A stretch of DNA of 64,000 bases from Stieleria varia. GTDB taxonomy: Bacteria > Planctomycetota > Planctomycetia > Pirellulales > Pirellulaceae. The notes under the pieces are model-generated. The model saw only the letters and a list, made by a program, of their open reading frames with translations. It searched no databases and was not told where the DNA came from. How positions within the stretch are numbered: the stretch's first letter is position 1; every line of letters starts with the position of its first letter. The translations under genes and the position numbers were made by a program. Location of the stretch: the NCBI RefSeq assembly GCF_038443385.1, contig NZ_CP151726.1, forward strand, positions 8,494,001-8,558,000. The letters run 5' to 3'. Shown piece after piece: positions 56,245 to 64,000 of this stretch.

Positions 56245-56438
56245 GATGTAGCGTGGTGTTCCCTAGACTCATGAAGAACTCGGATCGCCGAGAGTTCTCT
56301 AGGCCGGTAAAACAACAAATCAGGGCGCGAGATTCGTCCGAGGAATGTGAGCACGAGACCAAACGGCCATCAGCGATGGCGAAAACGCCCAATCGTGAAC
56401 CGAACGACCTCATCAATAATCGCCTGAAGGGGCAAACC

Positions 56439-56822
56439 ATGCATACCATCCGACTTCGCGGTCCGTGGAAAAAAATTCCACTCGGAGAAAACCAGCCGAT
56501 CCGCGTCACGATTCCAGAAACGGCCGCGGCAAGCGGTAGCGGTGCAACCTACCAACGCTCGTTCAACTGCCCGACGGGAATCGATCAAAGCCGAGTTCAG
56601 GTGGACATCGAGTCATGGGACGGCTCGATGATTGGAATATTGCTGAACGAAATCAGCCTGACACTGCCGTCGCAACCAATCAGTTGCCCGCTGTCGTTCG
56701 ACGTCACGGATCACCTGCAACCCCACAACACGCTGGTCATTGAATTACAACCCAAAGAGAAAGAACATGGTTGTGTTGGGCTTACCGGCGAAGTCAGCTT
56801 GAAGATCGCCCCATCGCCCTGA
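56439..56822 (+). CDS. Small GH2-like beta-sandwich protein
   Basis: 127 residues from ATG 56439, with GAAGGGG about 8 bases upstream. The pattern YQRSFNCPTGI, VQVDIESWDGSMIGILLNEI, SFDVTDHLQPHNTLVIEL is that of the N-terminal sugar-binding (galactose-binding-like) domain of family 2 glycoside hydrolases. No catalytic domain follows, and there is no signal peptide. It stands alone between the rhomboid gene (divergent) and repeat copy 2. It could be a free carbohydrate-binding protein or a remnant; which is not decided by the sequence. Confidence 0.6.
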   Translation: MHTIRLRGPWKKIPLGENQPIRVTIPETAAASGSGATYQRSFNCPTGIDQSRVQVDIESWDGSMIGILLNEISLTLPSQPISCPLSFDVTDHLQPHNTLVIELQPKEKEHGCVGLTGEVSLKIAPSP

Positions 56823-56854
56823 TGCGTAAGGGGTCATCTGAGAAGAGTCGAGCC

Positions 56855-57086
56855 ATTGTCGTTCGACTTTCCAAGTCGAAAACGAACACCACCATCCGGC
56901 CAGACGCAAACCATACGCTCTGCGTCGCTACTGATAACCGTCACCTCCACCAAGGAACTGGGCGGAGATCGAGCAGAGCCATTCAGGCAAATGCGAGGAA
57001 GGGGGACGGTCTGCGCAGGTCGACGTTTGGGGATTGGCAAGACGTTTGGCAGCGCACGCTATCGACTTGGAAAGTCGAGCGACTAT
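56855..57086. repeat. 232-bp REPIN/MITE-like element, copy 2
   Basis: Same length and architecture as copy 1 at 48450-48681: inverted 25-base ends (56855-56879, 57062-57086), each a hairpin with a TCC or GGA loop. A further variant palindrome TCGACTC-gaa-GAGTCGA lies 13 bases beyond, at 57100-57116. It also sits between convergent gene ends. Confidence 0.85.
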
Positions 57087-57128
57087 TGGGCACGCCCTAT
57101 CGACTCGAAGAGTCGAGCATCAAAAACG

Positions 57129-58505
57129 CTACTTCAACTCCCGCATCATCTCCATTTGGACAGCGCGGTGGATGTGTTCGGATTTCAGAGAATTCAATGG
57201 GACCTCATGAATCGTGCCGGAACCGGATTTCAATCGAACGGTCTTTTTGTCCTTGATCTCCAAGAACTCCGCCCTGAGGCTCACTTTTCCATCGCGATCC
57301 GTCCAGATCGGGGCTTTTGTGTCTTCGCTACGCCGAGAGTTTCCTCTGAATCCGCCACCAACATAGTCCAAACCGTCCTCCAAGGTTTCCCTGGACGCAC
57401 GAGTCCCCAGCGCTCCCCACATTCCATACGGACTCGGACTTCCCGGTGGTGTGTAATCATCGCCGAAGGACACTCCCGGCTTGCTCAAGTCTCCCGTGTC
57501 GATCGCGTCGCTGATGAAGGCGACCGCGCCGTCGCACATCAGCACGTGAACGCCATCGGCGTGTGCACTGCTGGCCGATGCGATCACGTCTTCGATGCCC
57601 AGTTCCGATGTGCATGAAGGAGAATTGGGTGGCAACACGGTTTGAAAACCAGTGATGATCGGCGACCCTTCCGACCAACGTGCCCCGCGACCAAAGCCCC
57701 AAAACTCGGGCTTTCCTTTGGCCGCATCAAGACAGAGTTGCGGCTCTTTGCTCAAGCCAGCAACGTCCTTGATGATTTCGCTCTTCCCTGGATCTCGTTT
57801 CTCGCTAGCGACGGTCTCCGAATACAAAATCGTGTTAGAAGTACCGTCAAGAAAATCTCGCATCTTCAGAGCTTGACTGGTCATGAAGGCACCACGATTG
57901 GCCGCACGCCGGCGCATCTGAACCTCGTGATCATTTGGATCGTCCAAAAATTGACCCTGCATCACCGTTCCGTCACCAAAATTGGCGACGTAGTTGGTCA
58001 GCGAGTCAACACTGCCTTGGGGAGACTCCAGCGTGTAAAGCACTTTCGGCACATCGACGGGCTCGTCGCCTCCGGCATCAGGGCATCGATACACCGATGG
58101 CGCCTTCCCCCAAGGCTCATACGCACTGGCGTCATAAGATGGAATCGGCCCCATCGGCGGAAACGACTTGCCGGTTTTTGGATTGCGGTAGGGATTCGCG
58201 ATCTGCTCCCAAAGAGCTTGATGTTCGACAAAGGGCAGCAGCGCAACCAGGGGGCTCAATCGACCGGCGTTACACCCCGCAGGATCGTCGCTGCCGGTTG
58301 TACCGCCAGTGCCAAAGGGAAATGTTTTGTACGCAGCGTGGTAGTTGTGAAACGCCAACCCGATGCTGCGAAGGTTGTCGGCGCAGGCGCTGTTGCGTGC
58401 GGCAGCGCGTGAACGCGACAAGGTTCCCAACAAGATCGCCGCGATCAAGAACGTGCAAACGAGCATCGCGGCGGAATTTGTGATGCTTTGAAGACGACTA
58501 TTCAT
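57129..58505 (-). CDS. DUF1559 protein with SHD1 domain (first)
   Basis: 458 residues. A single N-terminal hydrophobic segment (AAMLVCTFLIAAILLG) is followed by the DUF1559 signature NLRSIGLAFHNYHAAYKTFPFG near residue 45 and a C-terminal core (DGVHVLMCDGAVAFISDAID; PYGMWGALGTRAS). These proteins resemble type II secretion pseudopilins, but here the classical Gly-Phe-Thr-Leu-Ile-Glu prepilin cleavage motif is missing. A ~55-residue SHD1 (SLA1 homology 1) domain ends the protein (IWTDRDGKVSLRAEFLEI ... VPLNSLKSE). Many planctomycetes carry hundreds of DUF1559 genes; function unknown, thought envelope-related. Stop is 42 bases from repeat copy 2. Confidence 0.85.
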   Translation of the reverse strand: MNSRLQSITNSAAMLVCTFLIAAILLGTLSRSRAAARNSACADNLRSIGLAFHNYHAAYKTFPFGTGGTTGSDDPAGCNAGRLSPLVALLPFVEHQALWEQIANPYRNPKTGKSFPPMGPIPSYDASAYEPWGKAPSVYRCPDAGGDEPVDVPKVLYTLESPQGSVDSLTNYVANFGDGTVMQGQFLDDPNDHEVQMRRRAANRGAFMTSQALKMRDFLDGTSNTILYSETVASEKRDPGKSEIIKDVAGLSKEPQLCLDAAKGKPEFWGFGRGARWSEGSPIITGFQTVLPPNSPSCTSELGIEDVIASASSAHADGVHVLMCDGAVAFISDAIDTGDLSKPGVSFGDDYTPPGSPSPYGMWGALGTRASRETLEDGLDYVGGGFRGNSRRSEDTKAPIWTDRDGKVSLRAEFLEIKDKKTVRLKSGSGTIHEVPLNSLKSEHIHRAVQMEMMRELK

Positions 58506-58556
58506 TCCGACTGCCTCTCACCTGATAAAAACGTACTGTCAATGCCCGACACACCA

Positions 58557-60335
58557 TCACCGCTGCTCCGCTTCCATTGCCGCCTCGTACTCTTTGATTT
58601 CCATCTCCATCACCGCGTCGATTGCGGGTTGATTGCCGAAACGGCGTGCACGTTGCCGGCCTTGGCCGCCTGGCGATATCCGCCAGCGACCCTCGGAATA
58701 TCGCAAGTACATTCTGCCTGCGGGAGACCTTTCACCGATCTGAATCCCCAGGTTGTCCTCATCGACGGACATTCCACTCATATCCTTGGTTTCAATTCCT
58801 CGAATCGCATCATCGAATGATTGAATCAGCATGCCTCGGTTTCGATAAATGTTGGTGCTCATCGCAGGGATGTCATCAACGTTCTCTGGTGCGATGATGA
58901 TGAACTGTTGGATGAACCTTGGAAATTCTTTTTGTTCCAACAACGCAACAGCTTCCTTGAGTTGCGGCAACAATACCATACGAGCTTCGACAGCGGCCTT
59001 CACGGTCGACTCGACGATGGAATACGCGTCTTCGCTGCCAAGATCCGAGAGCGTCAAGTACTTCCGCTTCCCCTCTTCGTCGACCAACAAGACTTCGCCA
59101 CTGGGTCGGTAATTGGCTAGCCAGCCATCGACCGTGGTCTTTCCGTCACTCATGGTCCACGTCCGCATCGGTTTCTTCTTGATCTCGGCCAACTCAATCG
59201 CCGTCAGACCACGTCGAGGCGTCGTGATCGCAGAGTCGTCTGAGTGGGGATTCATATCGATGACTTCTGCGCTGGCTCGTGTCCCGAGCGCTCCCCACAG
59301 CCCATAGGGACTCTGAGAACCTGGTTTCGCAAACCCGCCATTGTTGGGCGGATCGCCGATCGCCACGCTCGGCCGAGTCGTGTCACCAGTATCAATTTTG
59401 GATGTCACAAACGCGACCGCTCCGTCACAGTACAACACGTGTGTTCCGGGACCGTGATGGCTGGATGCCGACATGACCGCCGTGTACTCGCCGTCGTCGG
59501 ATGTCGCCGAAGGTGAATCCGGTGGCAGGATGGTTTGGAAACCTTGGGAACGAATCGCACCGTCGGCCCAACACGCCTGACGCCCCTCCGGCCAAAACTC
59601 CTTGCCCTGCTGAGCTTCAAACACCAGCGACGGGTTCATCGGCAAACCCGAGACGTTCTTTGCCACCGGCTTTCCAGCAATCTGGGACTCGGCCATCATC
59701 AACGTGTTGGACAGCCCGTCCAGAAAATCGCGAAAACGCAGCGCCCTTTGTTTGCAAAACGCACCTCGCTGCGTGGCTAGCTCCAGTTGTGTGATCGCAG
59801 GTTCCGGCGGCTTTGGCGAGTCGCCATGCCCCGCACCGACCCTCAAGATCCCGTCGCCGTAGTTGAGCACGTAGCTGCTGGCGTTGGGATACTGTTTGCT
59901 GGCCGGATCCTCGGGGCAGACCAACGGCTCTGGACGCTGTGACCAGGGCACGTATTTCTGTGCGTCGTACCAGGGAACCGGCCCCATCGCTGGATAGGAG
60001 ACACCGTTGAGTCGCATCGGGTTAGACAGGTATTCCCACAGACGCTGCTCTTCCATGAACGGAGTCAGGCCGACAAACGCGCTGAGCCGTCCCGCATTGC
60101 CCGCCAGGGGCTCATCCACAGACCCTTGATCGGTCCCGCCCGCGCCCATCGGCATCAGCCGGTATGCAGAATGATAGTTGTGGATGGCGAGTCCGAGTTG
60201 CTTGAGATTGTTATCGCACTCGAATTGCCTGGCCGCATGCCGATGCCTCTGGACCTGCATCAGCATCAATGAGCTGATCAATCCACAGAGGATCAGCCCC
60301 ACGGCACAGTCGGCCACGCACCATCGTCGTATCAT
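58557..60335 (-). CDS. DUF1559 protein with SHD1 domain (second, longer)
   Basis: 592 residues, paralogue of the preceding gene, 51 bases upstream of it on the same strand. An N-terminal transmembrane segment (AVGLILCGLISSLMLMQV), then the DUF1559 start NLKQLGLAIHNYHSAYRLMP and core (GTHVLYCDGAVAFVTSKIDT; PYGLWGALGTRAS). An SHD1-like domain lies near 390-440 (RTWTMSDGKTTVDGWLANY ... LTLSDLGSED). It then has an extra helical ~150-residue C-terminal domain absent from the neighbour. The prepilin motif is also missing. The two genes probably arose by duplication and are co-transcribed. Confidence 0.83.
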   Translation of the reverse strand: MIRRWCVADCAVGLILCGLISSLMLMQVQRHRHAARQFECDNNLKQLGLAIHNYHSAYRLMPMGAGGTDQGSVDEPLAGNAGRLSAFVGLTPFMEEQRLWEYLSNPMRLNGVSYPAMGPVPWYDAQKYVPWSQRPEPLVCPEDPASKQYPNASSYVLNYGDGILRVGAGHGDSPKPPEPAITQLELATQRGAFCKQRALRFRDFLDGLSNTLMMAESQIAGKPVAKNVSGLPMNPSLVFEAQQGKEFWPEGRQACWADGAIRSQGFQTILPPDSPSATSDDGEYTAVMSASSHHGPGTHVLYCDGAVAFVTSKIDTGDTTRPSVAIGDPPNNGGFAKPGSQSPYGLWGALGTRASAEVIDMNPHSDDSAITTPRRGLTAIELAEIKKKPMRTWTMSDGKTTVDGWLANYRPSGEVLLVDEEGKRKYLTLSDLGSEDAYSIVESTVKAAVEARMVLLPQLKEAVALLEQKEFPRFIQQFIIIAPENVDDIPAMSTNIYRNRGMLIQSFDDAIRGIETKDMSGMSVDEDNLGIQIGERSPAGRMYLRYSEGRWRISPGGQGRQRARRFGNQPAIDAVMEMEIKEYEAAMEAEQR

Positions 60336-60486
60336 TTTCGCACCCTTTCGGATCGCAGGTCTACCGGATTCCCATCGCCCCCTCAGGGTAGCGAATCACG
60401 CGATGTGCTGCTGAAAAACATGACTTTTCAAAAGGCTTTTTTACGATCCTGATCAAATCAGAGCCTGCACAGAACTTCAGGTCGCG

Positions 60487-61506
60487 CTACCGAACGATTG
60501 CTTTTAACGCTTGATTCACCATTGCTGAACTGAATCCGGTCAGCTTGGCGTGCGACGGACACCATCCCATCAGGAATCGATGAAAATCCGCCCAGCCGAT
60601 CGAAAACAAGTCACTCCATTCCTGATGCAATGGCGTCCAAATGGATGACTTTCCGCTCCGGACTAAACTCTCCCGCAGCATTTCAAAGTAGTCATCCAGC
60701 AAATCGTCACAGCGATCCTGCAGCACCGCTTCGCTCAAACAACTGCCCAGGAAATACGCGACGTCCTTCATTCCGCAACCGCCACCGACGTACTGAAAAT
60801 CAACCGCGGCGACCTCCCGTTGCGACAGACTGAAACAAAAATTCGCGACCTTTGCATCCCCGTGCACCAACGTTTGAAACCGTGCGTCACTCAAGACTTG
60901 ATCGATCCGCCCCGCCGCACGCTTCAGGTCACCGTTCTCCATCACGGCAAGCTCATCAGGTCGCGTCGCCAGATGCCAGTAAGTCCCGACCGGCCACAGT
61001 CCATGCCAACTTTCCCTAGCGTTTTGACTTGGTGAGTCGGTCCGGTCCTCAAGAAACGTCGCGTGAAAACTTGCCAGCCATCCCAAACAAGCGTGTACAC
61101 CAATATCGGTCAGCCGGTGATGTCGACCGGCGTAACCGACTGCGTCCAAATCTTCCAAGACCAGCAGATGTCCCGTGTCATCCGAGCGAACGGCCAGACA
61201 ACGCGGCACCCGGCACGGCGACGCTGGATCACATCGATCACTCCAGTCTCGATACCAAGCCCGTTCGACTTCGTAGGATCGCATTTTTCGACAGTGGGAA
61301 ATGTCGGTGTCCCAACCTCGCGGATGCCCAGCGGCATGCGATGGCGGCGAGACATGCTTGACGATCACTGACGGAACCGGCGCGTCGACAAGGCCAACGC
61401 GAACAATTTGTCCATACCCGCTCCAAAGCGTTTGAACGAGTTCTGCGGAGTCGACCGCCTTCGCAGCAACCGCTTCGCAAACATAACTCAACAGACGATC
61501 GTCCAT
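60487..61506 (-). CDS. Phosphotransferase of the ecdysteroid-kinase/choline-kinase-like fold
   Basis: 339 residues from ATG 61506 (GGAA just before it; ATG 61521 is an alternative). Protein-kinase-like small-molecule phosphotransferase: the catalytic loop VHGDAKVANF near residue 211 has HGDxxxxN, and the DFG-equivalent is DFQYVGGGCGMKDVAYFL near 235. An N-terminal PSVIVKHVSPP provides the ATP-binding Lys and LVLEDLDAVG the hinge. The HGDxKxxN/DFQ pattern groups it with DUF1679/ecdysteroid-kinase and aminoglycoside-phosphotransferase families. The acceptor is unknown. No neighbour suggests a pathway. 151 bases without a gene precede the next stop. Confidence 0.78.
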   Translation of the reverse strand: MDDRLLSYVCEAVAAKAVDSAELVQTLWSGYGQIVRVGLVDAPVPSVIVKHVSPPSHAAGHPRGWDTDISHCRKMRSYEVERAWYRDWSDRCDPASPCRVPRCLAVRSDDTGHLLVLEDLDAVGYAGRHHRLTDIGVHACLGWLASFHATFLEDRTDSPSQNARESWHGLWPVGTYWHLATRPDELAVMENGDLKRAAGRIDQVLSDARFQTLVHGDAKVANFCFSLSQREVAAVDFQYVGGGCGMKDVAYFLGSCLSEAVLQDRCDDLLDDYFEMLRESLVRSGKSSIWTPLHQEWSDLFSIGWADFHRFLMGWCPSHAKLTGFSSAMVNQALKAIVR

Positions 61507-61579
61507 CCGTATTCCATGCATCCTTTTGTGATTGAATCTTTGACGCGTCCACAATCTATCACTGTTTCAAGAATGGCTC

Positions 61580-61655
61580 CCCTCTCCCCCAAGGTTTTCG
61601 CGCGAAGGACTCAGCCATTGCCCAAGTCGACATCGCGAAACCTTGGGGGAGAGGG
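61580..61655. repeat. Hairpin with 22-bp arms
   Basis: Arms 61580-61602 and 61634-61655 (CCCTCTCCCCCAAGGTTT... and its complement) pair along 22 bases with one bulge; the loop is 31 bases. A CAGGGGGTGAGGGGG stretch follows. The same C-rich theme recurs near 19441. It lies in the divergent promoter region of two genes. Confidence 0.65.
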
Positions 61656-61756
61656 ACAGGGGGTGAGGGGGAATTCAGTCCGGCGAGCGAGACTTTCGGA
61701 TACACTCATGATTAGCCATCCCGCTCCGTCCCGCCTCACCGAGCTCTCATCCCGCT

Positions 61757-64000
61757 ATGCGTCCCGCTACCCTCGTCATCCCGTTCCTGATTTGCAACGC
61801 ATTCGCATTGTCGCCACCGCACACCTTCGGCGGGTCAGACACAATCCTGTTCAATCGTGACATTCGTCCGATCCTTTCGGAGAACTGTTTTCATTGCCAT
61901 GGTCCAGACCGGGCCACTCGACATGCCGACCTGCGGTTGGATCAACCAGAATCCGCTGCGAACGTTCTTGCCGGCGATTCACCTGATGACAGCGAACTGG
62001 TTCGCCGCATCTTGTCAGACGATCCCGATGAACAGATGCCACCGCCTGATTCTCGCAAGGCCCTGACGCCGGATCAGATTTCGAAACTCACCCGTTGGGT
62101 CGAACAAGGAGCAAAGTACCAAGGTCACTGGGCATTCATCTCACCACAGAAAAGCTCACCTCCGATTCATGCTGATGACTCATGGTCTCGCGGCACCATC
62201 GATCGCTTCGTCTACGATCGCCTGTCAAAGGAAAACTTATCCCCGTCTCCACCTGCGGATCGCAATACGCTGATTCGACGCATCACGCTGGACTTGACCG
62301 GACTGCCTCCCACACCAGCGGATGTCGACGCGTTTGTGAAGGACCACTCGGCTGGCGCGACGGAGCGATTGATCGACCGCTTGATGCAATCGCCTCAATA
62401 CGGCGAGCATCACGCCCTGCCTTGGCTGGAGGCCGCACGCTACGCCGACACGGACGGCTACCAGAACGATCGCTATCGCTACCAACACGTTTGGCGTGAC
62501 TGGGTAATCGACGCGATGAACAACAATATGCCGTACGATCAATTCATCATCGAACAACTTGCCGGAGACATGCTGCCCGAAGCGACCTTGCGGCAACAAA
62601 TCGCCACCGGCTTTGGTCGCAATCATCGCATCAACTCCGAAGACGGCTCGATCCCAGAAGAATGGCGAACCGAGTACGTCGCCGATCGTGTCGACACCTT
62701 CGGCACCGTGTTCCTTGGTTTGACCGTCGGCTGCGCCCGATGCCACGATCACAAGTACGACCCGATTTCACAAACCGAGTACTACCAGCTGTTCGCATAC
62801 TTCAACAACATCGCTGAATGGGGCGTCGGCCCGAATAACGGCAACAGCCCCCCGTTCATCGAAGTCCCCGCAAGCTGGCCCAACTTGAGCCCCATCGAGA
62901 ACCGCCGGATCGTGCCTGACCCGGTCAAGCTGACGCGGGCACGCAAGGAAGCCGGCAACGGTCTGCAAAGACCTCAGGCGGGTTCCCCCAAGACCGTGAT
63001 GGTGATGCACGAGTCCGACCAGCCGCGCGAAACCTTTGTTCTAATCCGCGGACAATACAATGCTCCTGACACCGACCGTCCGGTCTCCCCGGGCGTTCCA
63101 AAATCACTTGACGTTGCCCCACGCGATGAGCAGCAAATTCCCAAGACAAGGTTGGACTTGGCAAGATGGTTGACCCGGCCCGGACATCCGCTGACCGCTC
63201 GTGTCGCCGTCAATCGGCTTTGGCAACAACTCTTCGGTACAGGGCTGGTCGAATCCAGTGACAACTTCGGTGCCCAAGGATCACCGCCGTCGCACCCCGA
63301 ACTGCTCGACTACCTTGCGGTTCGCTTGCAAGAAACCGGCTGGGACCTGCGCAAAATCGAGAAAGAAATCCTGCTCAGCGCGACCTACCAACAGTCTTCA
63401 GTCATCACAGACGAACTTGCCCAACGAGACCCGAAAAACCGCTTGCTCGCGCGGGGGCCACGCGTCCGCATGTCGGCGTACATGCTGCGTGATCAAGCTC
63501 TCTCAACCAGCGGCCTGCTCGTCCACCACGTCGGCGGACCGTCCGCCAAACCCTACATGCCGCCCAAGATTTGGTCGTCGATCTCCAACAACAAGTACAC
63601 ACAGGACACCGGAGCAAACCTGTTTCGACGCAGCCTCTACACGTATTGGCGTCGGACAATTCCACCGCCAACGATGATGAACTTCAACGCTGCGGCGCGC
63701 GAAGTCTGTGCGGTGCAAACCGAATCCACCAATACGCCGCTGCAAGCGTTGACGCTGATGAACAACAAACTGTTCGTTGAAGCCGCCCGTGTGATGGCCG
63801 GGCGAATGATTGATTCCAACCCGGAAGACGTTGTCACCCAAATCGAACACGGGTTCAAGCTCGCCACCTCACGTCTGCCAAATGAGGCAGAACTCAAAGT
63901 GCTACGCAAAGCATACGATCAGTTTTTACAGCAGTATCAAACCGACCGAGCGGCCGCGGAAAAACTGCTGTCGGTCGGCAGTTCTCCACCTGCCAAAACC
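61757..64000 (+). CDS. PSCyt1-DUF1549-DUF1553 protein, 3' end outside window
   Basis: At least 748 residues; the frame runs off the right edge. ATG 61757 opens with a short hydrophobic leader (LVIPFLICNAFAL). A c-type haem motif CFHCH near residue 46 lies in the PSCyt1 domain, which ends near MPPPDSRKALTPDQISKL. DUF1549 (PSCyt2) follows near 155-360 (RRITLDLTGLPPTPADVDAF; FLGLTVGCARCHDHKYDPIS, itself with a CARCH haem-like motif). After a ~70-residue linker, DUF1553 (PSD1) begins near residue 465 (LDLARWLTRPGHPLTARVAV) and is complete almost to the edge. Such genes are typically followed by a DUF1501 gene. A periplasmic redox function is inferred only. Confidence 0.88.
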   Translation, partial: MRPATLVIPFLICNAFALSPPHTFGGSDTILFNRDIRPILSENCFHCHGPDRATRHADLRLDQPESAANVLAGDSPDDSELVRRILSDDPDEQMPPPDSRKALTPDQISKLTRWVEQGAKYQGHWAFISPQKSSPPIHADDSWSRGTIDRFVYDRLSKENLSPSPPADRNTLIRRITLDLTGLPPTPADVDAFVKDHSAGATERLIDRLMQSPQYGEHHALPWLEAARYADTDGYQNDRYRYQHVWRDWVIDAMNNNMPYDQFIIEQLAGDMLPEATLRQQIATGFGRNHRINSEDGSIPEEWRTEYVADRVDTFGTVFLGLTVGCARCHDHKYDPISQTEYYQLFAYFNNIAEWGVGPNNGNSPPFIEVPASWPNLSPIENRRIVPDPVKLTRARKEAGNGLQRPQAGSPKTVMVMHESDQPRETFVLIRGQYNAPDTDRPVSPGVPKSLDVAPRDEQQIPKTRLDLARWLTRPGHPLTARVAVNRLWQQLFGTGLVESSDNFGAQGSPPSHPELLDYLAVRLQETGWDLRKIEKEILLSATYQQSSVITDELAQRDPKNRLLARGPRVRMSAYMLRDQALSTSGLLVHHVGGPSAKPYMPPKIWSSISNNKYTQDTGANLFRRSLYTYWRRTIPPPTMMNFNAAAREVCAVQTESTNTPLQALTLMNNKLFVEAARVMAGRMIDSNPEDVVTQIEHGFKLATSRLPNEAELKVLRKAYDQFLQQYQTDRAAAEKLLSVGSSPPAKT

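Overview
The window looks like chromosomal DNA from a marine planctomycete of the Pirellulaceae (Rhodopirellula-like). This is inferred from gene families nearly confined to Planctomycetota: paired DUF1552/DUF1592 proteins, PSCyt1/DUF1549/DUF1553 cytochrome-type proteins, two DUF1559 proteins carrying SHD1 domains, three secreted dockerin proteins with the planctomycete N-terminal 'LEPR-XLL' motif (one of about 5,540 residues), and hopanoid genes hpnD-hpnE. No rRNA, tRNA or CRISPR array was seen.

Layout. 1-12.3 kb is a mostly housekeeping, plus-strand stretch: the end of hpnD, hpnE, a class II photolyase fused to a renalase-like flavoprotein, two SAM methyltransferase-like genes, glycyl-tRNA synthetase, a secreted von Willebrand A protein and a secreted PHP-type metallohydrolase. 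12.3-21 kb is accessory DNA: a decayed Uma2 nuclease, a large DUF4062-NTPase-TPR (STAND) protein, a divergent D12-class adenine DNA methyltransferase, then about 2.4 kb without intact genes. That stretch is packed with nested palindromes, a REPIN-like pair, a composite transposase remnant and an integron attC-like site. 21-46.5 kb, all on the minus strand, encodes a secreted coiled-coil protein and three dockerin-type surface or secreted proteins: a cadherin-like repeat protein, a zinc metalloprotease and the giant protein. 46.5-64 kb holds a TPR lipoprotein, an alpha/beta hydrolase, the DUF1552-DUF1592 pair, a rhomboid-rlmKL pair, a small GH2-like protein, two DUF1559 proteins, a kinase-like phosphotransferase and the start of a DUF1549/DUF1553 protein that leaves the window.

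How the genes work together. hpnD and hpnE overlap by 4 bases and make squalene for hopanoids. The photolyase fusion overlaps the TylF-like methyltransferase gene. DUF1552 and DUF1592 overlap and probably form one unit. The STAND protein and the methyltransferase are divergent neighbours in a repeat-rich zone, which suggests a defence-type locus, but this is not proven.

The least expected signals are (i) a 232-bp element with inverted, individually palindromic ends, present twice and both times between convergent genes, plus single palindromes with the same loops but compensatory stem changes; (ii) a 24-bp perfect hairpin nested in a ~184-bp palindrome; (iii) the photolyase-flavoprotein fusion; (iv) an RlmKL whose first methyltransferase domain has lost its NPPY motif; (v) a metzincin-like domain in the giant protein whose zinc-binding residues are replaced.
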